From contig JALKBU010000785.1 in assembly GCA_023091735.1 (NCBI GenBank), forward strand, positions 1 through 24,726: a stretch of DNA of 24,726 nt, written 5' to 3'. Each line of letters begins with the position of its first letter. The stretch's first letter is position 1. Below are positions 16,693-24,726 of this stretch, in pieces. Made by a program: the position numbers and the translations under genes. The stretch comes from Trichomonas tenax (lineage: Eukaryota; Parabasalia; Trichomonadida; Trichomonadidae). The notes beneath the pieces were generated by a model. That model was not told the DNA's origin. It worked only from the letters and a program-made list of their open reading frames with translations, and did no database searches.

Positions 16693-19653
16693 TTAAAGGA
16701 ATGAATTAGATTTGTGCATTGGTTTAACAATCATATTGAGCTTTGATTCTACGCGTGATTGCTTCTTCGATGAAAAAGCTTTAGTGCTCTCTGAGATCTT
16801 CTTGACTTCCTTTGATGGATCATTAGCAATAATATCTTCAATGAGGGGATCAATCAAAACAGCGTTTTCTTTCTCTGGCTCTCTTCTTTCGACTTCATCG
16901 AGGCTTTGGACTTGATATTCCCTGGCACTACTACCACTGTAATAGCTGGATATCATCTCAAAGGCTGCATCCCAGTCGATTGATCCCTCTGATGGAGAAC
17001 GCTGTTTTTCTGGTTCTAATTGTGCGAGTGCCTTCTTTAGTGATGATGAAGATAGCATTGACTTCATGGACTTCATTGACGGTGTTTGGCCTGCGAGTTT
17101 TCTAGATGACCTAAGCTCACTCATATTGAGAATTGACTCTCTTCTTCTATTGAGTGGTGATCTAGAAGATAACTGCATTGCAGAGCCATTGGAATTGACA
17201 GATCTTGCTGTCATGAGAGATAGCTGCATCTTGAAGCCTTCTGTTCTTTCGGCGATTTGATACTTCTCGATTTCCTTAATGTCCTGTTTCGTGTATGTCT
17301 CTGGTTCTTCGATATTCCATTGCGATGATCTCGTGAATGCACCAATTGGCTCGAAGTTTTCTGTCTCCCATAAGCGCATTGTGAAATCACCACCAATTGT
17401 CAACAAGTATGGCTCATTTGGAATAAACATTAATTGTGTAACTTCGCTTTCATGGCACCTGAAAACTTTAATTGGAGCCATTGTTATAGCATCTATTGCT
17501 TCACGAGTGATCTTGAACACTGTGACATAACCGTTTGAATCACCACTAACTATTGTATCTTCTTGTGCAGCGATAGCTGTCAACTGGCAAGCAATCTGGA
17601 ACGGCATGCCCTTGATGTGAAGGAGATTCTCGAAATGAGGCAAAATGAGAACATGAATGTTACCATCCTCACATTGAACGAATAGCAAATCATCGCAAAT
17701 ACACATGTTGTCAATATCACTTTCGACACATAGCTTGCGAGGATTCTCGTTTGGATCAAGTGGCCACATGATGATTTCTCCACCAGTTGCTCCTGTGACA
17801 ACAACACCAAGTTTTGTTGATGTTTCGATGCATGTGATGTTCTTTGAGTGACCTTCAAGTCTTGAAAGGAATGTGAAAACGCCAGGAAGTGTTTCAACTA
17901 AAATTACAGCAAGTTTGTTAGTTGTTGCATAAGCAAGGAACATTCTAACACCAAATGTGAAGAATCTCATTCCAACAATATTGCCTAGTTCCTTCCTTTC
18001 GATTGTTGTCAAAATAGAACCACTGGAAAGATTCCAAACATCGATATTACTATGCTGTGATGTAGTGAATAATCTTCTACCGCGTGCATCAATGCAAATG
18101 CATTTGAGACCATTGACATCAAGTCTTAAACCATAATCATTGATACCAGTCTTGTAATCAAATGTATTGATGACACCTCTCACATCTGTGGAAACGATCT
18201 TAGAGAAGTCTTCAGAGAAGAAACATCCGCAAACTGAGAACCTATGAACAACATTATCAACGACAATTTTTGCTTGAACAGAACGCCACAAAACTGGGAA
18301 TCTTGCACCTAATAAAATTATGTGCTTTTCCTCATCAATAGCCATTGATCCGAACTTTTCTTGGTAGTCGCTTTCGTAGTTGGCTTGCGGAAGGAATGTT
18401 TGGCCGCTGAACATTCTAACATCGCCATTTTGTGAAACGGCAGCCATATAATGCTGATTATGATCATGATCAAAATTAACGGACTTGATTGGCATATCAT
18501 AGTTCAAAGATATTGTCATTGTCCTCTTCGGAGGCTTTGTTGACCAAACAGTAGGTGGTGATTGCTTCATGCACATGACAATGCTGTGCTGGTGCTCGAA
18601 ATAGCAGAAAGAAACAACAGGATTGAGTTCATTAAAAACACGCAATATTGTAATGTTATTGTTATCTATCTGAATGAATTTAAGCGTGTTGTCAAGTGAT
18701 GCCGTAGCATAGACTTCGATGTCATCTAAGCACTTGATTTCTGTGATTGCTGCATTATGAATTTGTTTGTGAGTGATTAAATTTATCGAATAATCTTGTC
18801 CATCTCTTCTTTGTGGTGTCGTTAACGCAAAGTACGACAAAACACCGCAATCATCAGCAACGATAATGTCAAAGAAATAAGGACGCTTTGGCACATATAT
18901 TGCTTCCAACATAATTGTTGGGCAGTTATATAATGGAATATCTGGACCTTGGAGCGCAGAAAGGAGTTTCTTGGAGTCATCGTAGTTCATGTGTTTGATT
19001 GAAGTGGCAGTTGGTGAAGCACCAACAGAAACTGGCAATAAAGTGTAATTTGAAACGTTATAAAAGATAATACGACGTGTAGATAATGCTACAGCCATGA
19101 TTTGGGACTTCCGGAATACCATAAATGCGCAAAAATTTGCAGGATTTTTCAAAAAATAATCAAGTTCGAGTGGATCAGTTTTCCAAAATTTGATTGCATC
19201 ATAGCTGAGCGTGATGTAGCGCTGAACCCATGGTATAGAATCAATCTGTGTGATTATTCCTCGGTGACATTCTTGACGAACTGTTATTGGAACTTCGACT
19301 TTTTCTATAATCTTATCATTTGCGTTTTTGATTTTCTCTGGTGGAGATGTTTCGCAAATCATATACATTGCTAAGTCAGGCCATTCGATATATCCTTTGC
19401 AATTCGCATCAACTTTATTAAAATACTCAACAAACTCTTCAGGTGTCAGTTTTCCGTTATGTATGAATGCTGATAGCCCCGATTCTATCCATTTCTTAAG
19501 CGAAAGTGTTCTTTTTTCACCTGATGCCCTATAAAAAGCTCTTTTTAAGTTCTTTAGGAACTTTTCCGGGTTCCTGTCGATTATTTGTTCCACTCCTCTT
19601 CGTAGTTTTAAATTTGTTGGGGGTCGTGACAAAAATTTTGTTTCTTCTTCCAT
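16693..19653 (-). CDS. EF-hand and WD40-repeat protein, WDR49/WDR64-like
   Basis: A 986-residue protein. Residues 70-98 form an EF-hand-like unit whose loop runs D82, N84, K86, G87, I89, D93. Lys at position 5 and Asp instead of Glu at position 12 suggest weak or no calcium binding. From about 130 to 790 it holds many WD40-type blades, for example one ending IDVWNLSSGSIL, one ending GGEIIMWPLD, and the last ending MRLWETENF. That order (EF-hand, then a double propeller) is the layout of WDR49, WDR64 and EFCAB8, which are associated with cilia. A flagellar role in a trichomonad is inferred. The C-terminal ~190 residues are Ser/Lys/Glu-rich and probably disordered. The start is ATG 19653; the frame extends five codons upstream only to a GTG. 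The gene is divergent from the TPR gene across 68 bp. Confidence 0.75.
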   Translation of the reverse strand: MEEETKFLSRPPTNLKLRRGVEQIIDRNPEKFLKNLKRAFYRASGEKRTLSLKKWIESGLSAFIHNGKLTPEEFVEYFNKVDANCKGYIEWPDLAMYMICETSPPEKIKNANDKIIEKVEVPITVRQECHRGIITQIDSIPWVQRYITLSYDAIKFWKTDPLELDYFLKNPANFCAFMVFRKSQIMAVALSTRRIIFYNVSNYTLLPVSVGASPTATSIKHMNYDDSKKLLSALQGPDIPLYNCPTIMLEAIYVPKRPYFFDIIVADDCGVLSYFALTTPQRRDGQDYSINLITHKQIHNAAITEIKCLDDIEVYATASLDNTLKFIQIDNNNITILRVFNELNPVVSFCYFEHQHSIVMCMKQSPPTVWSTKPPKRTMTISLNYDMPIKSVNFDHDHNQHYMAAVSQNGDVRMFSGQTFLPQANYESDYQEKFGSMAIDEEKHIILLGARFPVLWRSVQAKIVVDNVVHRFSVCGCFFSEDFSKIVSTDVRGVINTFDYKTGINDYGLRLDVNGLKCICIDARGRRLFTTSQHSNIDVWNLSSGSILTTIERKELGNIVGMRFFTFGVRMFLAYATTNKLAVILVETLPGVFTFLSRLEGHSKNITCIETSTKLGVVVTGATGGEIIMWPLDPNENPRKLCVESDIDNMCICDDLLFVQCEDGNIHVLILPHFENLLHIKGMPFQIACQLTAIAAQEDTIVSGDSNGYVTVFKITREAIDAITMAPIKVFRCHESEVTQLMFIPNEPYLLTIGGDFTMRLWETENFEPIGAFTRSSQWNIEEPETYTKQDIKEIEKYQIAERTEGFKMQLSLMTARSVNSNGSAMQLSSRSPLNRRRESILNMSELRSSRKLAGQTPSMKSMKSMLSSSSLKKALAQLEPEKQRSPSEGSIDWDAAFEMISSYYSGSSAREYQVQSLDEVERREPEKENAVLIDPLIEDIIANDPSKEVKKISESTKAFSSKKQSRVESKLNMIVKPMHKSNSFL

Positions 19654-19721
19654 TTTTTTATAAAACACGTTTTTTTATAATTTAGGGGCAACCCTCAAAA
19701 TAAAAGTGACAGTTGTAAAAC
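19654..19721. promoter_or_regulatory. 68-bp divergent promoter region
   Basis: All sequence between the two opposed ATGs must hold both promoters. It contains two direct TTTTTTTATAA copies at 19653-19663 and 19670-19680, 17 bp apart, and a TTAGGGGCAACCC segment. No clean TCA(C/T)(T/A) Initiator is visible for either gene; CCTCAAAA at about 19692 is the nearest on the plus strand. Confidence 0.5.
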
Positions 19722-20630
19722 ATGGAGGAGAAAATTAGGAAAATGGCGATGAGTTCATCGGCCTACGAGAACCAATTCAAGCAGGGCGATGCTCTTCTCA
19801 AGCTCAACAAGCCGGATGCAGCGTTACAAAAGTTCAGAAGCGTTTGCGAGAACTTGGAGACGTTAATGAAGGCAAATCCAACAGCACACGTTGAATCACA
19901 CCTGATTCCAATGGCCTTGACGAAGATGTCCGATATTTACAAAGAGCGTCAGGATATCTCCAAGGCACTTGCTTTAATGCAAAATGCACGCCACTTCCTT
20001 GAATATATGTGCGCTAACAAGCCTAATCGCGATAACGAAGACTCTGATGAAGCTGCTGAGACAGAGCACTACACACTTGGCGCTTTATTTGTTGAGATGC
20101 ATAAAGCATTTAACATGGAAGACGCTCCTCCAAAGCCAGATGCTGAAGAAATCACACGTATGTTCCTCGAAGCAAAGAAGAAGCACGATGAAGAAACAGC
20201 ACGCAAGAATATTGAAAAACTTAAGGCTCTCAACGAAGCTCGCAAGGAAAAACTCAGGAATTCAAGATGGGCCAGATTCGTCGAATTCGTTAACGATCAT
20301 CCAATTACTTTTGCTATCGGATCTGTCGCATTTTTGAGTGTTTTCCTCATTATTTCCATCTTTTTGTTCTCTATCGAACACCCAGAATCACCATTCACGC
20401 AGAAACATAGTAAATACGAGAAGAACCTTCCACCGGAATACAAATCTGGAAACTCACAGAAACCATTAGATAAGGTAAAGAACGAAAAAGAAAGTGCAGA
20501 AAAATCTAAGGCTGAACAAGAAAGGTTAAGAAAGATGATGGAAGATTTGAATAAATACGTCGATGACGAAAAAATCCCTCCAAATCCATTTGCAGAGCCA
20601 GCTGACGAACAAGCTAAGACAGAGCTTTAA
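19722..20630 (+). CDS. TPR-like protein with one internal transmembrane segment
   Basis: A 302-residue protein that I cannot name. Residues about 13-130 are helical hairpins with TPR-like features (YENQFKQGDALLKLNKPDAA, then LIPMALTKMSDIYKERQDIS and KALALMQNARHFLEYM). A charged helix follows at about 140-185 (AEEITRMFLEAKKKH and onward). A single hydrophobic segment lies at 195-218 (ITFAIGSVAFLSVFLIISIF). The remaining ~85 residues are Lys/Glu-rich. No signal peptide is seen, so the TPR part is probably cytosolic and the tail lies across a membrane. TPR membrane proteins act as receptors on hydrogenosomes and the ER, but the long tail differs from a tail-anchored Tom protein. The stop runs into TAAAA. 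Its ATG faces the WD40 gene. Confidence 0.8.
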   Translation: MEEKIRKMAMSSSAYENQFKQGDALLKLNKPDAALQKFRSVCENLETLMKANPTAHVESHLIPMALTKMSDIYKERQDISKALALMQNARHFLEYMCANKPNRDNEDSDEAAETEHYTLGALFVEMHKAFNMEDAPPKPDAEEITRMFLEAKKKHDEETARKNIEKLKALNEARKEKLRNSRWARFVEFVNDHPITFAIGSVAFLSVFLIISIFLFSIEHPESPFTQKHSKYEKNLPPEYKSGNSQKPLDKVKNEKESAEKSKAEQERLRKMMEDLNKYVDDEKIPPNPFAEPADEQAKTEL

Positions 20631-20976
20631 AATTTTACTACATAAATAGAAAAATTAATGTAATTACCTCTTCAAAATAAAATTTATTTGATATATTCCA
20701 TCATGATTAAAACAAATCGAATGCATTTTTGATTTTTGTACTATATTTTCTTATAGAAAAGTCATTATAAAGGATGAATTTCTATGAAATTGAACATTTA
20801 GATTTTAACTGCAAAATGATGCATACAATAGAATGTAGAACTAAAATAAATAATGTTTGTTTATTTGAAATTTCGTAACAATGATTTTGCAATATCAAAA
20901 GATTAATTTTTAGAGCAAAAAATTATTTTTTGGAGCATTTTTGAAAAGTTTATATCGTCGTTTAGCAAATTTTAGA
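20631..20976. other. Spacer between the TPR-like and FOP-like genes
   Basis: About 350 bp of AT-rich sequence that must hold the 3' end of one gene and the promoter of the next. No repeat, hairpin or Initiator stands out. Confidence 0.5.
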
Positions 20977-21876
20977 ATGAATAACGCAGAATCCAATGAT
21001 CCAAAAGGAAATTTCGCACCACTGAGGAAATTTGTGACACAAACAGGTGCTGCAAATCACATTCAAGCTCTTTTTGCTAAAGAAATCGCAAAAGAAGCTT
21101 ATAAATCAAACAAAAAACGATTACAAACAACAATTACTTACGATGACACTGCGGCATACGCAGTGGCAAACAGAATAATCGAGAATTTCTTCAAAAAATA
21201 TCCTCAATTAAAATTAACACAAGAAACAATGCAAATCGAACAAAACGGAAGCGAAATTAAGTTCTCATTGCGAGGCTCATTGCGTAATCTACAATTTAAA
21301 CACGATTTTATCATTGTTCATGAACTCCTTCATTGGAATGAAAATGTTAAAGAAGAAAGACTTAGAAGAATCGAACAGGCGAAGCAAGAAAAGCTTGACG
21401 AAGAAAGGAGAATCAAAGAAACGGAAGAAGAAGAACTTCGTCAGAAACAATTGGAACTTGAACACGCCGGGAGAGAAAAACAGAAAGAACAAGAACGCAT
21501 TACACGGGAATTGACTGAAGAAGAATCTTACGATCAAGAAGAGGAAGAAAAACCAGAGAGAAAGAATACTGTTAAAATTATTACTACAGAACGCGATGTT
21601 TCACTCCGTGATACAAGTTCTGTACCAGGGCCGACCATCAGAATTGTTCAAAGGAAGGCAGCTTCACTTCTTCCTGATGGTTCTCGTTCTCCATCACATT
21701 CTCGAGGTCCACGTTCTCCCGGCGCTAAATCTGTGATGCAGATTTCTTTCCCTGCAGGATCTGTTGTTGGATCGAGAGGCCCAGGAGAATCTCGCTCTGT
21801 TGGCTCTATGGGATCAAGGAGACGCAATGCTGCTCGTAGTGAAAATGCTTCAATTCGTTCAGAGAATGTTCAGTAG
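20977..21876 (+). CDS. Coiled-coil protein with a FOP/OFD1-like N-terminus
   Basis: A 299-residue protein. Residues 16-45 (LRKFVTQTGAANHIQALF and on) and 59-90 (YAVANRIIENFFKKYPQLKL) resemble the N-terminal region and LisH motif of FOP (CEP43) and OFD1, where LR(D/K)xLxQT is followed by (A/S)LVA(E/D)xL. In those proteins the LisH motif dimerises them at centrosomes and basal bodies. Residues about 121-200 are a highly charged Glu/Lys/Arg coiled coil. The last ~80 residues are Ser/Pro/Gly/Arg-rich (SRSPSHSRGPRSPG) and probably disordered. I start at ATG 20977; the frame reaches 20941 only at a TTG. The LisH assignment is tentative, while the coiled coil and coding status are clear. A basal-body role is inferred from the resemblance alone. 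Confidence 0.7.
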   Translation: MNNAESNDPKGNFAPLRKFVTQTGAANHIQALFAKEIAKEAYKSNKKRLQTTITYDDTAAYAVANRIIENFFKKYPQLKLTQETMQIEQNGSEIKFSLRGSLRNLQFKHDFIIVHELLHWNENVKEERLRRIEQAKQEKLDEERRIKETEEEELRQKQLELEHAGREKQKEQERITRELTEEESYDQEEEEKPERKNTVKIITTERDVSLRDTSSVPGPTIRIVQRKAASLLPDGSRSPSHSRGPRSPGAKSVMQISFPAGSVVGSRGPGESRSVGSMGSRRRNAARSENASIRSENVQ

Positions 21877-22390
21877 ATTTATTTGTTACTTGTTTTACAT
21901 AAATATTTGTGTTTTATAACCCATTACACTATAAATACATATAATAGCCCATTGACTCAATAACACGCTAACAATGACAAAGAAATACCCAATTTTTAAT
22001 GCTAATTTGAATCATTTTTATCTTTATATTCAAATTATCGATTAGAACATACTAGTTATTTTCTAAGCTATATTAAAAGTTAACAATAGAACTACATTGT
22101 TCTAATGCAAGAAATAATATTTTCAATTTTATTTTGATGATGAATTCACTTTTTGCAGTAAAATTTTACAGACAAGTGTGCTTTTTAAAAGCAAACTCAA
22201 TGAGAGAAAGGTTCTATTAGCAAATATAAAAATGTTGAAATCAACATAAAGTTAAAATTGCTTTCTAGTTAAATAGGCAAGGTCATGAGCAATTCTAAAC
22301 GAAAGAAAAAATGTTTTATTTCCAACAAAGAATTCAAATCTCTACAAATCAAAAGAAGATTATCCATAAGGTTACTTTTATAAAAGTTAA
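21877..22390. other. 514-bp spacer
   Basis: AT-rich, with no gene, tRNA or strong inverted repeat that I can see. A minus-strand frame at 22269-22466 overlaps the start of the next gene and has no coding character. Confidence 0.5.
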
Positions 22391-22975
22391 ATGAGATCTT
22401 TATCTTACTTATGGCTGTGGAAAGTCTGCTGGGACGAGTCTCGCCAGTGGACATTTCTGTTTTCATTGATGATCCCTCTCGCTGGCTTCTGGTTCACCAT
22501 TGAACTCGCTCGCTTATTAATGGATAAAAAAGTTTCCACTTACAATTTAATCACTTTAATTTTGATAATCACTTTCGTCAACGAAACGCTGTTGAAACCA
22601 TTATCGACAACAGCCCCTTACTCACTTTCATGCGAAGATGAACCTGTTACTCCTTCAACAGCGATCGCTGTTTCCACTGGAGCGACAATATTATACGCCC
22701 TCAGATATATCTTCTTCGTCAAGGAATTGATTTACCTCCTCGGTTGGTTTATTACTTTAATTCTCGAAATGATCGCTTACCCAGTCCTCAAATATCTGTC
22801 TGTCAGCTATGCATTCGTCAGCATCATTCCAGGCCTCGTTTTATCAATCTTATTCTGGTATTTAGCTGAATTCCGTTCTCAAAGCAACACTTCGCTTTCG
22901 TTGTATCAAGTGTTACACCTCACAAACGATATCCAGCCTGGCAACGAGAGAGCTCAGGATCTCCTTCCTGAGTAA
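22391..22975 (+). CDS. Polytopic membrane protein, possibly a degenerate PAP2-family member
   Basis: A 194-residue protein with about five hydrophobic segments (roughly 22-44, 52-68, 92-110, 114-131, 137-160). Between them, residues 65-91 read ETLLKPLSTTAPYSLSCEDE then PVTPSTA. That placing resembles the PAP2/dolichyldiphosphatase core (K-x6-RP, Cys, then PSGH). K69, C81 and P88-S89 are kept, but the motif-1 Arg is Ala or Pro and the PSGH His is missing (PSTA). The third-motif region, SVSYAFVSIIPG (137-148), lacks the catalytic Arg, His and Asp. If it is PAP2, it cannot be an active phosphatase of the usual type. It may instead be an unrelated membrane protein. The start is the first ATG after a stop, and the location is probably the ER or another endomembrane. 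Confidence 0.65.
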   Translation: MRSLSYLWLWKVCWDESRQWTFLFSLMIPLAGFWFTIELARLLMDKKVSTYNLITLILIITFVNETLLKPLSTTAPYSLSCEDEPVTPSTAIAVSTGATILYALRYIFFVKELIYLLGWFITLILEMIAYPVLKYLSVSYAFVSIIPGLVLSILFWYLAEFRSQSNTSLSLYQVLHLTNDIQPGNERAQDLLPE

Positions 22976-23949
22976 GAAAATTGAATTAATTAACTCAAAG
23001 CGTTGAATTCTATCACTAATTTTTTTATTGTAAAAGCAAATTGTTGTCAAATACATACCAAGCTATTTATGATTATCAATATGATAAATTTTTCTATTCT
23101 TTTTGTTTGAAGATTATTTTGTTTTGCCATTATATATGAAAGGCCAAGCTAATTGAGATTTTGCGCAAGGAAGTGGGTTTTGAGATTCGCTAAGAACTGG
23201 TGTCTTTAATTAGGGGCTGACTCAATAATGAAGGGGTTAGTTATTTTTAATGAACGTGTTCGTACTATGCCTTCATTAGTACAATAGGACACATGAGAAA
23301 TGCATTCAGCAAGAATCTGTTCTGGATTTGAACCCAAAATTTCAGGGTTATCTCCTGAATTTTTAAATCTTAGACGATTTGTGCATCTATTGTTTGATTC
23401 CTAGACCACCTTATTCAATTACTACTAAAATTCGAATCAAAATATGACACAACTGCGTTTTTTCGCCGAAATTTTACAAACCCTATTTTTCTTCTGAAAT
23501 ACATCGTTGCAAACTTCCATCCGTATTTAAAAATTACAAAATTCATTCGAATTCTATTAAAAAATCCCCTTAGATACTTCCTCAACGATCTTAAAACAAG
23601 ACAACTGATTCTCTTTATTGTAATGATGTATTATAATTGCAACAAAAGGTCGCTTTACAATAAAGATACGTTGTGATTTAAATTTAAAATGTCTTGCTTT
23701 TTTTTTTAAAAAAAGATTTTGAATTTGTCTTCTACGGGGAGCAAAAAACGCATCCTCTTTCTGAAGGGCAGAACAAAAATAACTTAATTAAACCACATCG
23801 TAAAAAATGACCTAATTAAATCAAATCAAAATAAGATTCTCAACTTTGCTTTTTTTATCTTATTAGACTGTGATAGGCAATTAAAATATTCAGATTAAAC
23901 CTTAAATAAAATGTGACTTTGAATTTGGACTGAGTCATACACATGATAA
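22976..23949. other. Nearly 1-kb AT-rich spacer
   Basis: No convincing gene. On the minus strand, 23311-23410 holds an A-box-like TGGTCTAGG and an exact B-box-like GGTTCAAATCC, with a 6-bp stem (TTCAGG/CCTGAA) around a 7-nt loop between them, but no acceptor stem. T10A7 at 23698-23714 is a small AT palindrome. Confidence 0.5.
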
Positions 23950-24552
23950 TCCCTGACTTTTAATGATGGTATATTGGTGTACTATGCTGTAAGTTCAACA
24001 GATTGTCAAGTAGGATCAGGAGATGAAAGATCCAATGGTCTTGTTAATAAAACAAAGAAATATGATCCAATGATAATACCACCTCAAGCATATGATAGAA
24101 GCACAGGCAAGTATTATAATGTAACTAGTTTGAACATATTTTGTTTTAATAAAACTAATATTTATTCGATAAAACTTCCTTGTACTTTAAAATCAATGAA
24201 CCTTGATTGTCTTCATTCAACCTACATTACTGAATTGTTCATTCCTAAATCTGTAACAGAGCTAGGAGAACATGCATTAAGTAGTTTGTTTTATCTTAAA
24301 AAGATAGTATTTGAGGATGGATCAAGTTTGACTTCGATAAGATGGAGAGCATTTTGGGGAAATCGAATTGATGAATTATATATTCCTCCTAACGTTAGAG
24401 AAATAGAAAATGATATATTCTTTAATGGATGCGTGAACAACATCAAAGTATTAACATCTGCTGATTATTCAACAAAAAGTGATATTTTAAGTAATTTAGA
24501 TAGATGTGGGCAGTATTTTTCCTTCTACGGTGTAGTCCCGCGACCTTCATAA
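23950..24552 (+). CDS. BspA-like leucine-rich-repeat protein, short and without an ATG start
   Basis: The frame is open from 23950 to a TAA at 24550-24552. The residues ITELFIPKSVTELGEHALSS, YLKKIVFEDGSSLTSIRWRA and IDELYIPPNVREIENDIF are LRR_5 units of the BspA type, a large surface-protein class in trichomonads linked to host contact. The N-terminal YYAVSSTDCQVGSGD and IIPPQAYDRSTGKYYNVTSL fit the usual entry into this repeat domain. The frame has no ATG before 24070. ATGs at 23963 and 23966 lie in another frame that stops at 23992. No signal peptide or membrane anchor is present. It may start at 24070, or have lost its start through a small frameshift, in which case it is a pseudogene. At about 190-200 residues it is shorter than most family members. 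Confidence 0.6.
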   Translation, partial: SLTFNDGILVYYAVSSTDCQVGSGDERSNGLVNKTKKYDPMIIPPQAYDRSTGKYYNVTSLNIFCFNKTNIYSIKLPCTLKSMNLDCLHSTYITELFIPKSVTELGEHALSSLFYLKKIVFEDGSSLTSIRWRAFWGNRIDELYIPPNVREIENDIFFNGCVNNIKVLTSADYSTKSDILSNLDRCGQYFSFYGVVPRPS

Positions 24553-24563
24553 CTTTTTATCTG

Positions 24564-24608
24564 ATCAATATTTTTTCGATTTGAAAGTACTTTCATGTGC
24601 TTATTGAT
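24564..24608. repeat. Nested inverted repeat after the BspA-like gene
   Basis: TGAAAGTACTTTCA (24582-24595) is a perfect 14-bp palindrome. It is enclosed by ATCAATA (24564-24570) and TATTGAT (24602-24608). It begins 12 bp after the stop codon and could be a 3'-end structure. Confidence 0.55.
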
Positions 24609-24726
24609 AGTTGTCTATCCAGTGGTATAAGTGGCACAGTCTATATATCTATCAAATCATTGTTTGCATTTCAAATCGTCCAAAAATATACGATTTCCAG
24701 CATAAATGTATGCGCTACTATGCAGC

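Noticed and set aside
16611..16730. N-terminal extension of the CINP-like frame
   Set aside because: It overlaps the end of the WD40 gene, translates to hydrophobic spacer, and an Initiator-like TCATT sits just before the ATG at 16610.
22269..22466. 65-residue minus-strand frame
   Set aside because: It overlaps the start of the plus-strand membrane-protein gene and has no coding features.
24611..24690. tRNA gene starting near the A-box-like TGGTATAAGTGG
   Set aside because: The A-box fit is good, but the B-box position reads only ATTTCAAATCG, and no acceptor stem can be formed.

Overview
The window looks like nuclear DNA of a trichomonad (Parabasalia). Tritrichomonas foetus or a close relative is my best guess; Trichomonas vaginalis is possible. 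The grounds are: long intron-free reading frames in very AT-rich spacers; short 5' leaders, two of which carry a TCA(T/C)(T/A)-type Initiator 14-18 nt before the ATG; stop codons that often run into TAAA; a BspA-like leucine-rich-repeat protein; and decayed copies of what looks like a large lineage-specific surface-protein family. The species is an inference; the eukaryotic gene content is clear.

Layout. 1-164: 3' end of an unrecognised frame. 371-1407 (+) and 12937-13976 (-): two copies of one broken gene in opposite orientation, sharing the same frame break and the same internal TGA. 3472-4779 (-): an AMPK/MARK-like Ser/Thr kinase. 4796-9570: about 4.8 kb without a convincing intact gene but rich in repeats. 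It holds a 630-bp TIR element with a 12-bp target-site duplication, one of two ~110-bp TIR elements (the other is at 3213-3324), two inverted fragments of one coding sequence, and a cluster of hairpins with 12-nt loops. 9571-12741 (-): a Nup155-type scaffold nucleoporin. 14245-15756 (-): an FG-repeat nucleoporin. 16032-16610 (-): a CINP-like protein. 16693-19653 (-): an EF-hand plus WD40 protein of the WDR49/WDR64 type. 19722-20630 (+): a TPR-like protein with one internal membrane segment, divergent from the WD40 gene across 68 bp. 20977-21876 (+): a coiled-coil protein whose N-terminus resembles FOP/OFD1. 22391-22975 (+): a polytopic membrane protein resembling a PAP2 phosphatase without its catalytic residues. 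23950-24552 (+): a short BspA-like LRR frame without an ATG.

How the genes relate. There is no operon logic here. Two genes serve the nuclear pore, two probably serve the flagellar or basal-body apparatus, one may belong to a CINP-containing assembly or replication complex, and one is a signalling kinase. The gene-dense half (9.5-23 kb) is ordinary housekeeping sequence. The unusual material is the repeat-rich 5.9-8.6 kb stretch and the mirrored pseudogene pair. I found no defence system, CRISPR array or confident tRNA/rRNA gene.
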